Below are positions 24,429 to 37,399 of a stretch of 64,000 nucleotides of DNA, piece after piece. The translations under genes were made by a program, and so were the position numbers. Numbering within the stretch: position 1 is the first letter of the stretch; the number at the start of each line of letters is the position of its first letter. A model generated the notes under the pieces. That model made no database searches, was not told where the DNA came from, and worked only from the letters and a program-made list of their open reading frames with translations. The stretch is from positions 59,698,004 to 59,762,003 of the forward strand of contig OY740768.1 of NCBI GenBank assembly GCA_963513935.1. The letters run 5' to 3'. This DNA comes from Aphrophora alni. Its lineage: Eukaryota > Arthropoda > Insecta > Hemiptera > Aphrophoridae.

Positions 24429-24640
24429 GTAACAGTATTTTTGTTAGAAATTCGGTAGTAAAACCAATATTTCAGTTTGAAAATCAGTTGTAGAAATAGT
24501 ATTACAATTGGAAAATAGTTTGAAAACAGACTTGTTTGGTTGGTAAATCGGATGCAGAACACAGTATTTCGGTTGGGAAATATCGGATGCAGACACAGTA
24601 TTGGAAAATAGGTTGCAAAAGCCGTATTTAGATAAAAAAT
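24429..24640. repeat. Degenerate minisatellite, about 33-base period
   Basis: Imperfect units built on the pattern CAGTATTTCGGTTGGAAAAT recur near 24431, 24467, 24499, 24561, 24597 and 24623. Two units also share ATCGGATGCAGA. Confidence 0.5.
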
Positions 24641-24671
24641 CTGCCATTGAGCAAGACTAAAATTCGCGCGC

Positions 24672-24712
24672 GTACACACACACACACGCATACATACATA
24701 CACATAAACATT
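24672..24712. repeat. Imperfect AC-rich simple repeat
   Basis: ACACACACACACACGCATAC-type sequence with interruptions; low complexity. Confidence 0.7.
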
Positions 24713-24912
24713 ACACGCACTCACACGACGACACGCTCAAACTCAGATCTCGGATTATGTTAAGATCTCATCTTCGATCAAAGTGAGTTTCGGTCACAAA
24801 TTTTAAACACAAGTTTTGGAGTCACGTCTTGAGTTACATCTTCGATCATAGTTTAAGTTTCGGTCATAAGTTTTAGGTGTTCCGTTTAATATGATACATA
24901 GAAATAAAAATA

Positions 24913-24916
<4 letters not shown>

Positions 24917-24942
<26 letters not shown>
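24917..24942. repeat. (CT)13 microsatellite
   Basis: A perfect CT dinucleotide tract in non-coding DNA. Confidence 0.9.
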
Positions 24943-24947
<5 letters not shown>

Positions 24948-26232
24948 ATAACGTTCTACTTCATAGACGATTAACGAAGATATGTCCGTACCGGTGCTCT
25001 GACAAAGGTTTTTGTTTGGGTCTAATACATTATATGAACACGTGGTCATATATTCGTTCATAGATTAGATTACATCACACATTTTATATGTAATGTTTAA
25101 TACGTATATGATAATCTAATACATTATATAAACACACCGGCTGCTCTCCGCTATCCTAACTCTTGAGGAAGCTCTTAGTATACTAACAAATAAATAAACC
25201 CTTCTATAAACCTTCCTTTGCTAACTTTGGTCAATAACAAAATGGACTGATGGCAAACAATCGTAAACTAAGACACCAATTACCACAAAAGCAACCTTAT
25301 TAGCCAAGAAATAACGTTGCAGACAATGGCGCAAACATTATATCTGAAGATGATTATTTTTTAGGGTAAACGAACTTAGGAACGAATTATGAATTTACAG
25401 AACAATAATCATGATTTACGCTTTTATTTCTTAGTATAACCACTAACTTATTGAAACTTGCCGACCATGGTTTCACTAGTTACAGCATTGTCCAGGTATT
25501 TTACAAGAATGAATAAAATGGAATACCACCAAGTACCTACGGTCCTTAGTATAAATAGTTTGTAATGAGTTACCTTATATACACGCCCACTTCACTAATT
25601 TTAAAATATTAATCAACACTGGTAACATTAGAAAATCTGTAAGATTACAATTTTTTAAAGCAAACATAATAAAGGAACCCACTCGAAGTAGCCACTGCAC
25701 ATGGAGTTTCGAACTAATATTATAGCTACAAATTACCACGTTTAGGGGAAAAAAGCAACCAAATTCTACTTACTTCTTTTCAATAAAAACTTTATTCTTC
25801 TAGTAGGAATAGATAATATTAAACGTTTGAAAATAAATCTATACTTTGTAATCATTAGGCTAATATTATGTGGTAAAACAATTGCAATTCTTTACTTTTA
25901 TACGGAATCAGATGTATTACAAAAGAAAGCAGAAGACAATTAGTTAAAGTAACCTCAAAATACCTTATTCAAGTTTTTACCAGTCAAATAATGAAAGTTA
26001 AAGTTATAAAATATATATAATAATGGCGATTATTGTCTTACAGACACAAAAAGGATTACAATTTAGATAGTAGTCTATATAGTTACAGTGCTTGAAGGAA
26101 AAGCCCATTGTCATATTATTAAATCAACAACCGAGAAAAAAAACTGACAATAAATAAACCATTGCCATAAAAAATATAAGTAATTGTAATATTTAGAGAA
26201 CCTTTTTTTTAATAGAAAAAACTAATTTTGAT
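24943..26232. other. Non-coding AT-rich spacer
   Basis: Nothing beyond short frames. A phrase close to TAATACATTATATGAACAC occurs twice (25021-25043 and 25118-25137), perhaps a local duplication. Confidence 0.4.
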
Positions 26233-26790
26233 ATGATTTATTACAAAATTCAAAAACTAGATTTGTCTAAAATTAGGGTGGACCACATGAACTCAGAAGA
26301 AAAAAGAGTCATAATTAAATTACTAGATAAGTATGCAGACATATTTCATGTTGATCAAAATAATTTGACTGTCGCTCATCAAGTTAAGCATGTAAAGAGA
26401 ATTGCCAACGAAAATTCTGTCTAAATCAGAAATTATCGATATCCTGAAAGTTATAAAAATAGAGATAATAATCAAATAGAAGAAGAAATGTTGAATCAAA
26501 AAATCATTCAACTCCGTATTCTCCATGGAATTCTCCAGTTTGGTTGGTAACAAAAATAAAGAACGCCTCCAGCAAACAATAATTTAGATTGGTGATAGAT
26601 TTTAAGGCTCTTAATTCTAAAACTATTAACGATAGATTTCCGTCACCTAACATGGCGGAAATTTTAACAAATTAAGCCGAACTCAATAATTTACAACCTT
26701 AAATCTAGTCTCAGGATTTCAAAATAGAACGAACTTAAGAGAAGTCAGAAACTGAACATTACGATTTTTTAAGAATGCCTTTAGTCAAAA
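26233..26790 (+). pseudogene. Gypsy-type reverse transcriptase, N-terminal remnant
   Basis: The first frame reads LDKYADIFHVDQNNLTVAHQ, the usual lead-in to Ty3/gypsy RT (a D.F......LT..H pattern). After a stop near 26424, the text NYRYPE, then EEEMLNQKIIQL, follows the finger region. In another frame, 26583-26667 reads FRLVIDFKALNSKTIND and RFPSPNM, corresponding to RT motif 2 and the block after it. No YxDD box could be found, so the palm is lost. Several frameshifts and stops mark it as an old relic. Its gag and LTRs are not visible nearby. Confidence 0.65.
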
Positions 26791-27560
26791 GAATAGTACC
26801 CCGATATTTAAAAGAATTATAAACAATATTAATAGACATATAAATCTATACACCCAGTCTTCAGAAACACATTCAAAGACTTAAAGGACTTTTTGACACC
26901 TTGAGGATGCCAATTTTATAACGGCAGAAGTTGTTCAACCAAACGCCGACCAATAAAAACTATTAAATGTTATCCACTCCCAAAACAACATTTCATAAGG
27001 TTTGTTGATTAGATGAATCTCACTGATGAGCAATCTCACACAATTTTGTAAGAGCAAGAAAAATTAAAACTTGATGTGACCTACTGTTGAGGGCAGACTT
27101 TACATGGTTTCTCAAACATGAATGGACACTTTAAGGATCTACAAACCCGCAATGCACAGATTTAACCTCTAGCTATCGACAGCCACTGTGCCAACCATAG
27201 GCTAAATTTTGGTAAAGCATTCACTGTGACTAGCATAAGAAACGCTGTTGGAATGATATCCTCTTTGGGAAACATCTCAGAGAGTCAGTTGCGAGATTTG
27301 AAAAACTAGAAGAATAAATGCAAGAACATTATATCCTCAAAACAGGAATATATTGTCTTTAAAACATGCGTGACAAGATGTGTATGGAAAAACACGAGAC
27401 TGTATTGACATTTATGGCCAACCTACCTATCCTGCATACTCTTATTGAAGCTACTAACACCTAAAAGTACCAAGAATCAAAATTATGTAAAATTACCGAT
27501 CAAACTTACAGACAGAGTTAGTTGAAGATTATTACCGTATACATCGTTTTTATTTTATTA
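26791..27560. other. Decayed region after the RT remnant, unassigned
   Basis: Longer than usual readable pieces on the plus strand (for example near 27220-27300) suggest former coding sequence, perhaps the rest of the same retroelement, but no domain is recognisable and stops are frequent. Confidence 0.3.
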
Positions 27561-27740
27561 TTAATGAAGAGATGTGTACATTTCCAAAGGCTGATATGCA
27601 ATGTGTAGGAAAGCTTCAAAAGCTTTTACCATCGTTGGACACAGATTAATAAAATCAAATTTGTGAAAGAGATGACCAATACAAGAATCTTTTACCCTGC
27701 TTTTCGTCTTTGAAAGGAGATCTCCAAATTTGTGAAAAGT
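27561..27740 (-). pseudogene. Relic of an uncharacterised repeat-associated ORF
   Basis: The minus-strand frame holds KAFEAFLHIAYQPLEM. From memory this resembles a block (..LHARI..FE..LHIAYR....W) in a widespread arthropod and cnidarian family of uncharacterised proteins that is present in many copies and probably transposon-borne. A second, better readable piece of what may be the same family is at 52960-53240 on the plus strand. Only this block is recognisable here. Confidence 0.3.
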
Positions 27741-28374
27741 GAAGAAAATACGAACAAAAACAAAACTTACATCACTCATAAAATACGAAAATAGAAATAT
27801 ATAAATATAGTTATGTAGAAGAAACACAGATGCTCACTTTCCGTCAGAAATACATAAAATTAACATAATTAATAATTATTATAAATACATAAGTTTTTAC
27901 TTTTGAATTATTATAAATGTAACTACTAATAAAGTATATAAGTCAGAGAATCCATATTTATAAGTATAAAAATACCACAATTTATGTAGTTTCTCCTACC
28001 TCCAAAAGAGAAGTAACAAGTCAACAGTATTTGTACAAATATAAATGAACACATTGAATAATAGTTGTTCATCTTTAATACTGAGCAGTACTTATATCAT
28101 TTTCGAATATTTCAAAGTTTTATAAAATATTTATTGTTTAAAAACTTACAATGTTTTACTGTTACACAAAAGAAAGTCAGCTATCATTTTATTACCATCA
28201 CTAATCACAGAAAGGGTTTGACTAATCACTGTTTATTTCATTTAATAAAAAAACAAAGAATTCACATTACATAATAGAATAAATTGTAGAAAATGAATTA
28301 TTTTTCTGGAAAGACAACAAACGAACTACACATCTTCATATTTGATCATTAAATTAAATGCAAATTCTCCTAAT

Positions 28375-28905
28375 CACACTGTAGTAACTATTTCATAGCA
28401 AATGTATTTAAGTTTCATATTTATTGGTGGTTTAAGTGCAAAAATGTGTAAAATATAAAGTTATGATAGAAATTTAACTTTAAAAAATGGTTAAACTACA
28501 AATATATAAATTCGCATTAATAGTCAAAGGATAATTTTGATTACATTTCAAATATATTTATATTTCACATTTACTACTTATGTTAGTACAAACACATGTA
28601 TAATTTTAGGTTCGTAGTAAAAATGTTATATTTCAAAAATGGTTAAACTACAAAATCATCATTAATTATTAATAATCACTGGATAGTTATAATGTCATAA
28701 CAAATATATTGGAACATCACATTAATACTAATTTAGACGTAAACATATGTAAAATCGAGGTTTTATTAAAATGTTATTTAGGTTTTTTTAAACTGTAATT
28801 TTACAAAATTGTTTCAAGTACTAAATAGTCTTTACTCAAAAATAGTCACTGGGTAGTTACTGTAATCGCCTTACTCATTATTAGTCACTGTGGCACATCT
28901 GATGC
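28375..28905. repeat. Tandem repeat of about 150 bases, three or more copies
   Basis: Landmarks repeat at a steady distance: GGTTAAACTAC at 28489 and 28641 with a diverged copy near 28790, each preceded by a TTCATATTT or ATTTCACATT-type block and an ACATATGTAAAAT-like block. Copies have diverged strongly. The region is non-coding and AT-rich. Confidence 0.55.
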
Positions 28906-31900
28906 ATGTTTATAATATTTACAGGAGACCTTTACATGCTTTTAGTGTCAAAATACAGATTCGTTGAACTGGAATAAAAGTTTACTTAGATCGATCTGAA
29001 GTTGTTGGTTATTTGGTCAATTTCTCTTGTTTTACACCTCATATTTACCTCTCAATATTCATATTGCACGTGGTAAATTAATTGTAATCTTTCATCATTA
29101 TAACACAATCGTTTTAGAATTTTAATTTTTATTCTCTATTTCCGTTTAATTCTCTTCTTTTCCCTCCTCTGTATCTAAACTTTGAAGTTTCCAAATTTTG
29201 GAGTCGTTATTCCATTGAACAAAAACTTAAATTTTTTTAATATTTTTTCAGTAAACAATACTTTTCTAAACATTAAAAAAACTTGTTTCATAAAATTGTA
29301 TCCTTAAGAGCATCCTTTCATCTCTTAAGAGATTTTAAAATTTTTAATTTTAACTGAAATTATTGACGTCAAAGCTACAGTAGAAATTAGAGACTTTTTA
29401 TGCCATAATTTTGAAAAACACTGAGACTTTTCTATTAATTATGAAGTCTCTGCTGTTAAACACACATGCCTTTGCATCATATTCAGACTTAAAACTAAAA
29501 CCAAACTGTCATGTCATAGCTTAAATATTTTGTTTTCTATTTTCATTGGTCACACTTCATTTATTAATTATTTTTGTATCATAGTTTCATATTAAATATA
29601 TAACGACTTAAACATTCCAAAAATTAAATTGATACATTTTACCTCGCCAATTTTATTTACATTTTAATGACACATATACTTTTTCATTTCCATTGTGTAT
29701 TATATTGCATTAAGGATGAAAGTCGTGAAATTACTTTTAAATTCATATTTGTGTAAATAGGTTTAAACTTACAAATACTTAGTATTTGAATGTAACAATA
29801 TCACTTTAAAATGAAGATTGAACCCAAAGAATAATTGGAAATTTTTTCATTAAAAATAGTAAAACAAGTCTTGGCTTAGTGCCAAGTAAATAGTACTTTT
29901 TACATAAATAGTAAAAAGATATTTATTTTGTGATATTTTCAGGAAATATGTTTTATTTTAAATATACAGAGTAACTAAATTTGCAATGTAGCAACACTAA
30001 TGCAAATTTTAATTTGATAGTTGAAAATAGTAACCGATCCTATTCTTATTGCACAGCTATAGTTTAAACTTTGGATAGGTCAATTTAGATATGTGTGTCG
30101 TTATACGTGGACATTTCTTTTTTTGTTTGTTATTTCTCTTAAACAAGTTTTATTTGAATTGTAAGAGTATGAAGTTTTTATATGTATGTAAATTGTAAAC
30201 CATGCCAAAATTATAACTTATTTGTCAAAATTAATGGAAAACAATAAATTAAATAAACCCACTATGTATGATTTGGTAACGTTTAATTTTCACAACATTT
30301 AATACCTCTAATACGGTCAAGGCAAAGGAGAATCAATACGGGTTAATTTTATATACCTCTGCCTAAGATGTGTTGTTTTGAATGAAAATAGTTGCAACTT
30401 GATTCACAGAGGGAATAACGTAATATATTTACCGAAAGTACAAGTATATATAATTAAGTGGATATATTATTTCTAGTCTTAACTCTTCCATTATAATCAT
30501 GGTGCATAAAAAAAACCAAGAATAAAAAGGAAATTCTATGGGAACTTGCATCTCATTATAATTTTCAAAGCGAAAAAAAAAATCACGAATGAAAGGTCTT
30601 TATAGCTATATAATCATAACTGAAACTGAATACAGACTAAAGTTTATATAATAATATTAATATTATTATTATTATGGTAATAATATGGTAATAATAATAT
30701 TTTGTATTATAACATAGTTTAAAAAAAATACTATCTAATTTAATTGATTGCATGTTCAAATTGTTTAAATCATTATTATATAGTTGCTTTCTACCAACTA
30801 CACTCTTGGTATAGATAGTAAAGGCAAAGTAACTCCGAGGGATCTACGCCTTATTTCATGTAGTCTTGGGTTAGATATCTCTCTTTCATTTATATTTTTT
30901 TAGGTCTCTCTTCACCAACTCTTCTTCTATTCCGACCCTGACCAAATAGGTTATTCAAGGGCTAGAGATATTAATTTTATCTTTTTTTCTAACTTTGTTT
31001 TACAAGGCGATCTACCAACTACACAAGTGTATTAGTTACTCAGCTATTTTGTGATAGTGCTTTATGTTAGATAAGATAATACACTTAGACGTATATTATA
31101 TGTTCTAGACTTTAACACATAACACACTTTTCATACAATATTGATTACAAAGCTATTTTGTATTTGATTTAGAAGGTGTTTACTCTATCCTACAAAACTA
31201 ACTAAATATATCAACTTGGTTTTGAAAACGTTATCTGACACTTACTTTCATACCCTTTAATACGTACTGTTTAAAACTTAAAACTCTAATCTAATACGGT
31301 TTAACATTGTAAAATTTAATATAAATCTATCATTTCACTATTTCAAATCATGAAACAAACAACGTATGATCTTCTTTGATATGTTGTAAACATAGCAATG
31401 CAAAACATTTATTGAAATTGGTTTAAAAATATACAGAATAACAAATGAAACTGACATTTTGTATTTATGTACTCAAAGCCATCATATTAGTAATTAAAAA
31501 AAATTGATTTATTTCATTTAGGTAATATTCCGTTTTTTATTATTTTGGTCTTATATCAGCTGAATTTTAAATTTTATATCTAGGTTCGCCTCAAAATTAT
31601 CTTCAATGTATTGTTATTATTAAGAAAGTTAGAATTGTCATTCAATTAAAATTGAGTAATTTAAATGTTGCAAGATTCCATTTAAAAAGTATTTCTTATG
31701 TATTTGACAGTATTAATATTTGTATAGTTTTTAATTCATTTACGCAAGATTTTCTTTTCAATGTCTTACTTAATTTATATATTTGGACTTAATAAAATTC
31801 CATTTATTTGACGACTCCTTTGAAATAACTTAGATTAATTATTTCAATTTATTGTTTTGTTACCTAAGCATTAGATATAATTTCATTTATTCTAAGTAAT

Positions 31901-33612
31901 TAGTATTTTTTTTAAAGACAGATAGTAATTTTCATTGTTAATGTTTTATAGTAGCTATACTATTTTTATGATATATATTATATTTATTTATCTGGTATTT
32001 TTTTAAATGTGGTAAATTTCAGACTGGCATGTATTTTCAATATAACATGTAAAGAGTATTTTTAATTTTATTTTAAAAAAATTAATTTGTGTAATTATTG
32101 ATATATTTTCTAAATTTATTTCCATTACATAATTGAATTTCTTTTTAATTTATGTTATAAGAATTTATGTAATAACTAATGCTAAAAGATCAATTAAATT
32201 TTTTATCAGATTTTTAGCGAAATATTTTACTATTTTAGGACATGGTAGACAGATTTTATATTTCAGTAAAATTGGTCAATAAGGTGAGTTGGTTATAATA
32301 AACAAAATATTATTAATTATATAAAATTCCCAATATTTAATTATATAATTTTTTCCCAATATTACATTTTATGCTTAAAGTAGCTTCATAGAGCCTAACC
32401 ACCTAACAGTCAAAGTCTGTTATCAATTTAATTGTATTTTGATCAAAATTTTTAATGCAAGGAATTGTTTAAAAATTGTAAATGCCTAGTTACATTTACA
32501 AGAACATTCTGGTTTCAGTAATATTAAGATCAAAACAATTGTCATTGAATGCAGCTACATTAAAAATGTGCTATACTTTCATTTGTGAGTTTAAAAAAGA
32601 AACCTCAAGGATGTTTTACTACTCCGAATGAAGAAACTATTAAAATCTTCTACACTGGATTTTATTTTTGTCAGTACAGTAATTGTTTGGAAGATTCTAA
32701 CCTTTAATTTTGCAATGTAGTAAGCTAAGTATGGAATTTAAAATTGAAGATCGGCAGGTACTTTAATTGTACTTCCGCTTCTATACACCCTAATTTGATT
32801 GAACGCATATTAGTGTAACCACTTCGATTTTTTATTATTGAATAGTATTTAAATAAATAAGTAAGTAATTTTTTTTTAATCAAATTATTTAATGCAAAAT
32901 AAAGTTAATGTTTCAGACGACGAAAAAAATAATAACGTCAAAGATAGCAAGTAATCAAACCACATGGAAAACACTATTTTCTTGACAATATAAACATAAT
33001 TGAACAAAACATATGTTTTAATTTTAAAATAAAAATATATAAAATAATGAAATATCATATTTAATAAATTTACATCAACTTAGATTTTAAGACTAATTTA
33101 TTTTAATAAAAATAAATTAAAATAATAAATAGACTGAAGTCATGAGTATTAATCAAAGTTGGTGGAATAATTAGAAAGGCCAATAATGTTTATGAAATTA
33201 GACGGAAGGAGAGGAAGTAATTAGTAAAATATAAATAATAGGCCTATAACTAATTATTGATGACTAATCAGACTTTAGCTAATTTCAATTACTTCAGATT
33301 CTCTTAAACAAGATTTTCAAGAAATATTTCTATGACAACGCACAATGTATCTTCATGAACTAATTTGCGTCAGAATAGACTCAAAATTCAATGCCAAAGA
33401 ATAATAACTCTACAGATTATTAACAAAGAAAAGAATAGTGTGTCATAGTCTCTTCTAAGTTACATATTATTAACACGAATAACAGTGTTGTTTTAAGGTT
33501 CCGTACATTTATTAAATATATATTTGTAGTTCCTACGTAGATAATTTTCGTGCATTTTTTTGTTTACTTGTATCAATGAATAGAATAAATTCCGAGTTTA
33601 AAACTAAAAAGC
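28906..33612. other. Long AT-rich region without recognisable genes
   Basis: No coding frame above background, no RNA gene recognised, no transposon ends seen. A TAATATTA-type palindromic cluster lies at 30650-30700. The base composition is the most AT-rich of the window. Confidence 0.4.
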
Positions 33613-33632
33613 TTAGGTTAGGTTAGGTTAGG
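33613..33632 (+). repeat. (TTAGG)4 telomere-type repeat
   Basis: Four perfect, contiguous TTAGG units, the telomeric repeat unit of most insects, in an interstitial location. Confidence 0.85.
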
Positions 33633-35276
33633 TTTTAAATGTTGTACCATTTATTCAAGAGAAATAGTGGATTCATTACAACTGTAACGTTTGAATTACA
33701 TTTGTCTTTTGGCAGGGTGAGAAGATTATACTTTTAGAATAATCTTCCTTTTATTCAAAACCTTTGTTTCAAAAATATAAACAAAACATTTAATTTTTTA
33801 ATTACTATATTTGTAATTTACACCCACGGAATAATATTCCTTTTCATTGTAAAGATTTAATTAGAATTTACATTCTAACATTCTATTTAGTATTTAAGTC
33901 ATAAAATACGAATTAATATCTGAAAACAGTCCAGGTCATTCCATACCTAATTTTTTTCAATTCAAGTCAACTTATACCACATGATAAGAAAAGCAAATGA
34001 AGTAAGCCATCTCTTTTTTAATACGTGATAACACTGCTGAGAACACAGGCCAAGCACTTTAAGGGATCAAGTCTGTTTGGCCTTACTAGGTGAATTGCAT
34101 CAGCCAACAAAGTAAGCTAGACTCTGACTTCGACTTCTGCAAACAAAGTGAATTAGCCCTTCAGTGAACGTGAAATACAATAACATCCGAAAGCCAAATG
34201 CACGTACGCCATTTAAAATGTCTATCGACTATCCGTATCTGTATAACGTATGTTTGCCATACATTATCTCAAGAATGATTTTGGTCTGATTGACTATTAA
34301 ATGTTAAGTTTTATGAAGGTGTTTGGAACAAATTACTTATTTATAAGGGAAGATTGGTAAATTATTGTCAGAAGTCTTCCCAAGAATGGTGAACTGGTTT
34401 AGATATTTTGCAGTTTGGTGCAGACTAAATGTTTCACAGAATTATTGTATTATAGTCAAAATCGTTTCAGCGATCTGTAAAATTAATGGTCGAATCCAAA
34501 CTTGTGAACATTTGCATGTAATAGTTCAATTTGTGTGATACACATTTATGCAATTTGTATTTTAGGCAAGTAATTTAGAATTTCATGTCGGATTGTACAT
34601 AAATGATCTCAGGATTAAATAAAATAAAGTATTTAAAAATTAATTAATGATTTTACTCATAATATTATTATTTATTTTTCATCGCCGCGTCCTAAATATT
34701 CCTGGTCATGTTTATAAGGAAAAAAATTAATTTTCCGTTGCATATATTTGTTTTTGCATAATAGGAATATTAGTTTATTACAATATAATACAATAATTTA
34801 CGTTTATCTGAAGATATACTACTAGACGTTGTATAAGAAGAATAGAAAACAAATTGACACGGCCATTTTAACAAAATTACGATTTTTAGATGTGCTCAAC
34901 TGAAAAGGTTTTACTACCATCATGTACGTGGACAAATTTATGAGAAATTAAGGCGACCTAAACTTTAAAAAATTTAAGATTTAATTCAATATATTTTATA
35001 CCATTAAGTGGAATATCAATATCTATTACTTTTTAAGTCAATAAATTAACCTGTCCTTTCTCCCCCGTTAAAGTATAATACCCACATGATAGAATATAAT
35101 ATTCGGTAGATTCTAGATGTGCACAAATGTTTAAACAATAATTGAAGATATGTTTCTCAATATATCTCTAACTGTTTTAAGCATTTATGTGTTAAGATAT
35201 ATATATATATATATAGATATATCTATCATTGAATTCTGATATAATTTATATGTATATGTGTGTTAGTAATAAGTTG
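33633..35276. other. AT-rich spacer before the L element
   Basis: No gene recognised. A short (TA)n tract occurs near 35196-35213. The stretch around 34020-34240 is less AT-rich but has no open frame of note. Confidence 0.4.
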
Positions 35277-35396
35277 TGGTGGTAATTACAACGAAAATTT
35301 AATAAATTGTAAAACTAATAATAAATAAAAAGTAGAGTCCAAATTAAATCAAAAACTCTATTTTTTAAATAAACAAGTGAACAAGTGTAAGTGAAA

Positions 35397-36775
35397 ATGG
35401 GACCGGCGACAGATCCAGCTAAACAGGGAGGTTCACAAGAAGAGGAAACTGAAATGCAAAAAATGGTGAAATATTCAAACCAAATGGAAGAAAGAAGAAG
35501 GAAAGAAAGATAACAGGACAAAGCAGAGCAACAGAGAAAAGAAAAGGAGAAAGAAGATGATGACAAACTAAGAAGATTAGAAGAAAGAATCGAAAGAAAT
35601 CAGGAGAAAGAAGAAATGGAAGCCAAATGGAGTAGGAGAGACGGAGAGATAAAAGCTAAGTGGATGAACAGTGATGAGGAATTGGAAGCCAAACGGAAGC
35701 AGCAAAAAGAAGAAATGAAAGCTAAGCAGATCCAAATGGAAGCCAAATGGAAGCAGGAGAGAGACGAAACAGAAGCAAAGAGGATATAGAGAGAGGAAGA
35801 AATGGAAGCCAAACGGATCCAAAGGGAAGAAGCACGAAAACAGGAAATAGAAAAGTATATGGAAGACATTAAGGAATCCATTGATATCAATATGGCCGAA
35901 AATACCAGGCGGAAAGAAGCTTGCGAAGGAAGAGTGGAAGAGTGTGTAGGGGATATTAAAAAAAGTGACAGACAGTATTGAGGAACAGTGAAATACGACC
36001 AAAGAAATTGGAGAGAAAGTCAAAAAGTTAGAAATTAAGATTAAAGAAGTTGCAAAAATTAAAGAAACCGGTAGTAGTGCCAAAAATGTGATTTATTTAG
36101 ATAGGGCAAATTTAGAGACAAAAACAATCGAATTTTGGGGAAATACGAGGGACAATCCCGTACAATTTTTGAATCAGTAGAAGAGTTATTTCAAGAGATA
36201 AATCCCGTGATGGAGGAGAACGATAAACTAAAAATGGTGGGAAATAATAAAACGCGAAACCGAAGAATATAGTCAGGTCAAAGTATTGTTTTTAGAACAT
36301 TATTGGGATTATCAAACGCAGCAAATTATTAGGAAACAAATTGAAAACCATAAGTATAATGCAAACGGAACCGTGAGTCGAGTGGATTATTTCTGCAAAA
36401 TGGTGAAAAAAGCAGAATATTTAGAGTCAAAAATCCCAGAAGAATTTTTAATTTATTAGTTAATGCGACATTTCGACCAGAAAGTGCAACATTGGCAGGG
36501 CTAGTGAACATTTGGAAGACGCGATTAAATTTTTAAGGACTATTGAGAATGTGGATGGAATGACAAAGGAAGTTCGACGACAAGAAAGTTACAAACGTAG
36601 GGAAGGACAACATCGAGACCTAAATTTTAGGGAGAGAAACAGAGACTTTTCGAAACCTATCCAAAACCCTAACCCTAGATCCTATGCTGTACACCCAAAC
36701 AAACCACAACCTCAGAGACCTCAGAACCCAGGTCTTTCTAACCAAAAATTCCCACCTAAGGTCACAAAAAACTAA
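35397..36775 (+). pseudogene. Gag of gypsy-like element L, decayed
   Basis: The ATG at 35397 opens MGPATDPAKQGG, then a long charged coiled coil of MEAKWKQE-type repeats. In-frame stops occur at 35511-35513 and 35787-35789, and at least two frameshifts follow. The core shows IEFWGNTRDNPVQFL and EHYWDYQTQQIIRKQIE, aligned in order with the E1 gag. The last ~85 codons are an open, Arg/Asn/Pro-rich tail ending at 36773-36775, without a zinc knuckle. The gag would package element RNA. Compared with E1, this copy is more broken. A tRNA-binding candidate (TGGTGGTAATTA at 35277) lies 120 bases upstream, but no 5' LTR is recognisable before it. Confidence 0.75.
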
Positions 36776-37395
36776 ATAATGAGATCTCAAGGCAAAAATT
36801 TTGGAACAAATTGGAAAATGAAAACGGAATTGGGATCAATGATAAAATCAAATTTAACAATTATAAAAGGGGGGATCAGAGAATAAATAAATTAAAATTG
36901 GGGATTTTAAACACGGAAATTAAGGATGATTTAATGGAGGACAGAAAAGATATAAAATTAAATAATGAAGTTTATGAAAAATGTCCAGAAATAGGTGTAG
37001 AAATAGAAAGTATAAGAGTAAATATGGCGATTGACACAGGAGCGCAAATGTCTTGTGTTCAAGAAGATTTTTTTTAAAAAGTGTTAAAGGTTAAGAATAG
37101 TAAAATCATGGAATTACCAGTAGTAAACACAGAAATGGTTACGGCGTTAAAAAGCCAACGACAAAAGATAAAATTGCAAACATTGTTAGAAGTAAGGATA
37201 AATAATAAAATGGTCAAAGGAATATTTATGGTAGTACCGAAGTTGGAAAGCAAGGTAATAATGGGGTGTAATATAATGTGCAAGTATCGTAGTCTTATAA
37301 ATATGGAGAGGGGTTTTCTACAGATGGTAAAAGACGATGAGTTTATTGTGGTGGATTTCCTAAAGGGAGATGAATTAAGATTGGGTAAAAATTAG
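36760..37395 (+). pseudogene. Aspartic protease of element L, one premature stop
   Basis: The frame is -1 relative to the gag tail and open from 36760, overlapping gag by 16 bases. It contains NMAIDTGAQMSCVQED, the retropepsin active site, and KVIMGCNIM, the second conserved glycine motif. A single TAA at 37078-37080 interrupts it between these two; the frame then continues to 37393-37395. Length and spacing match the E1 protease. It would process the Gag-Pro polyprotein. RT, RNase H and integrase do not follow. Confidence 0.75.
36766..36772 (+). promoter_or_regulatory. Canonical -1 frameshift slippery heptamer (L gag-pro)
   Basis: The gag frame reads ACA AAA AAC TAA, so the heptamer A AAA AAC lies in the correct X XXY YYZ phase directly before the gag stop. 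A -1 slip leads into the protease frame, which is open from just upstream. A A AAA AAC heptamer of this type is used by several retroviruses for gag-pro frameshifting. Downstream RNA structure was not evaluated. Confidence 0.65.
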
Positions 37396-37399
37396 TTGC

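Noticed and set aside
27220..27320. Possible envelope-like text after the gypsy RT remnant
   Set aside because: A basic cluster followed by a Gly/Ile-rich stretch is suggestive but too short and interrupted to support an env gene.
35577..36083. 168-codon hydrophobic frame on the minus strand, looking like a membrane protein
   Set aside because: Antisense of the L gag coiled coil; Phe/Leu/Ser richness comes from complementing Lys/Glu codons.
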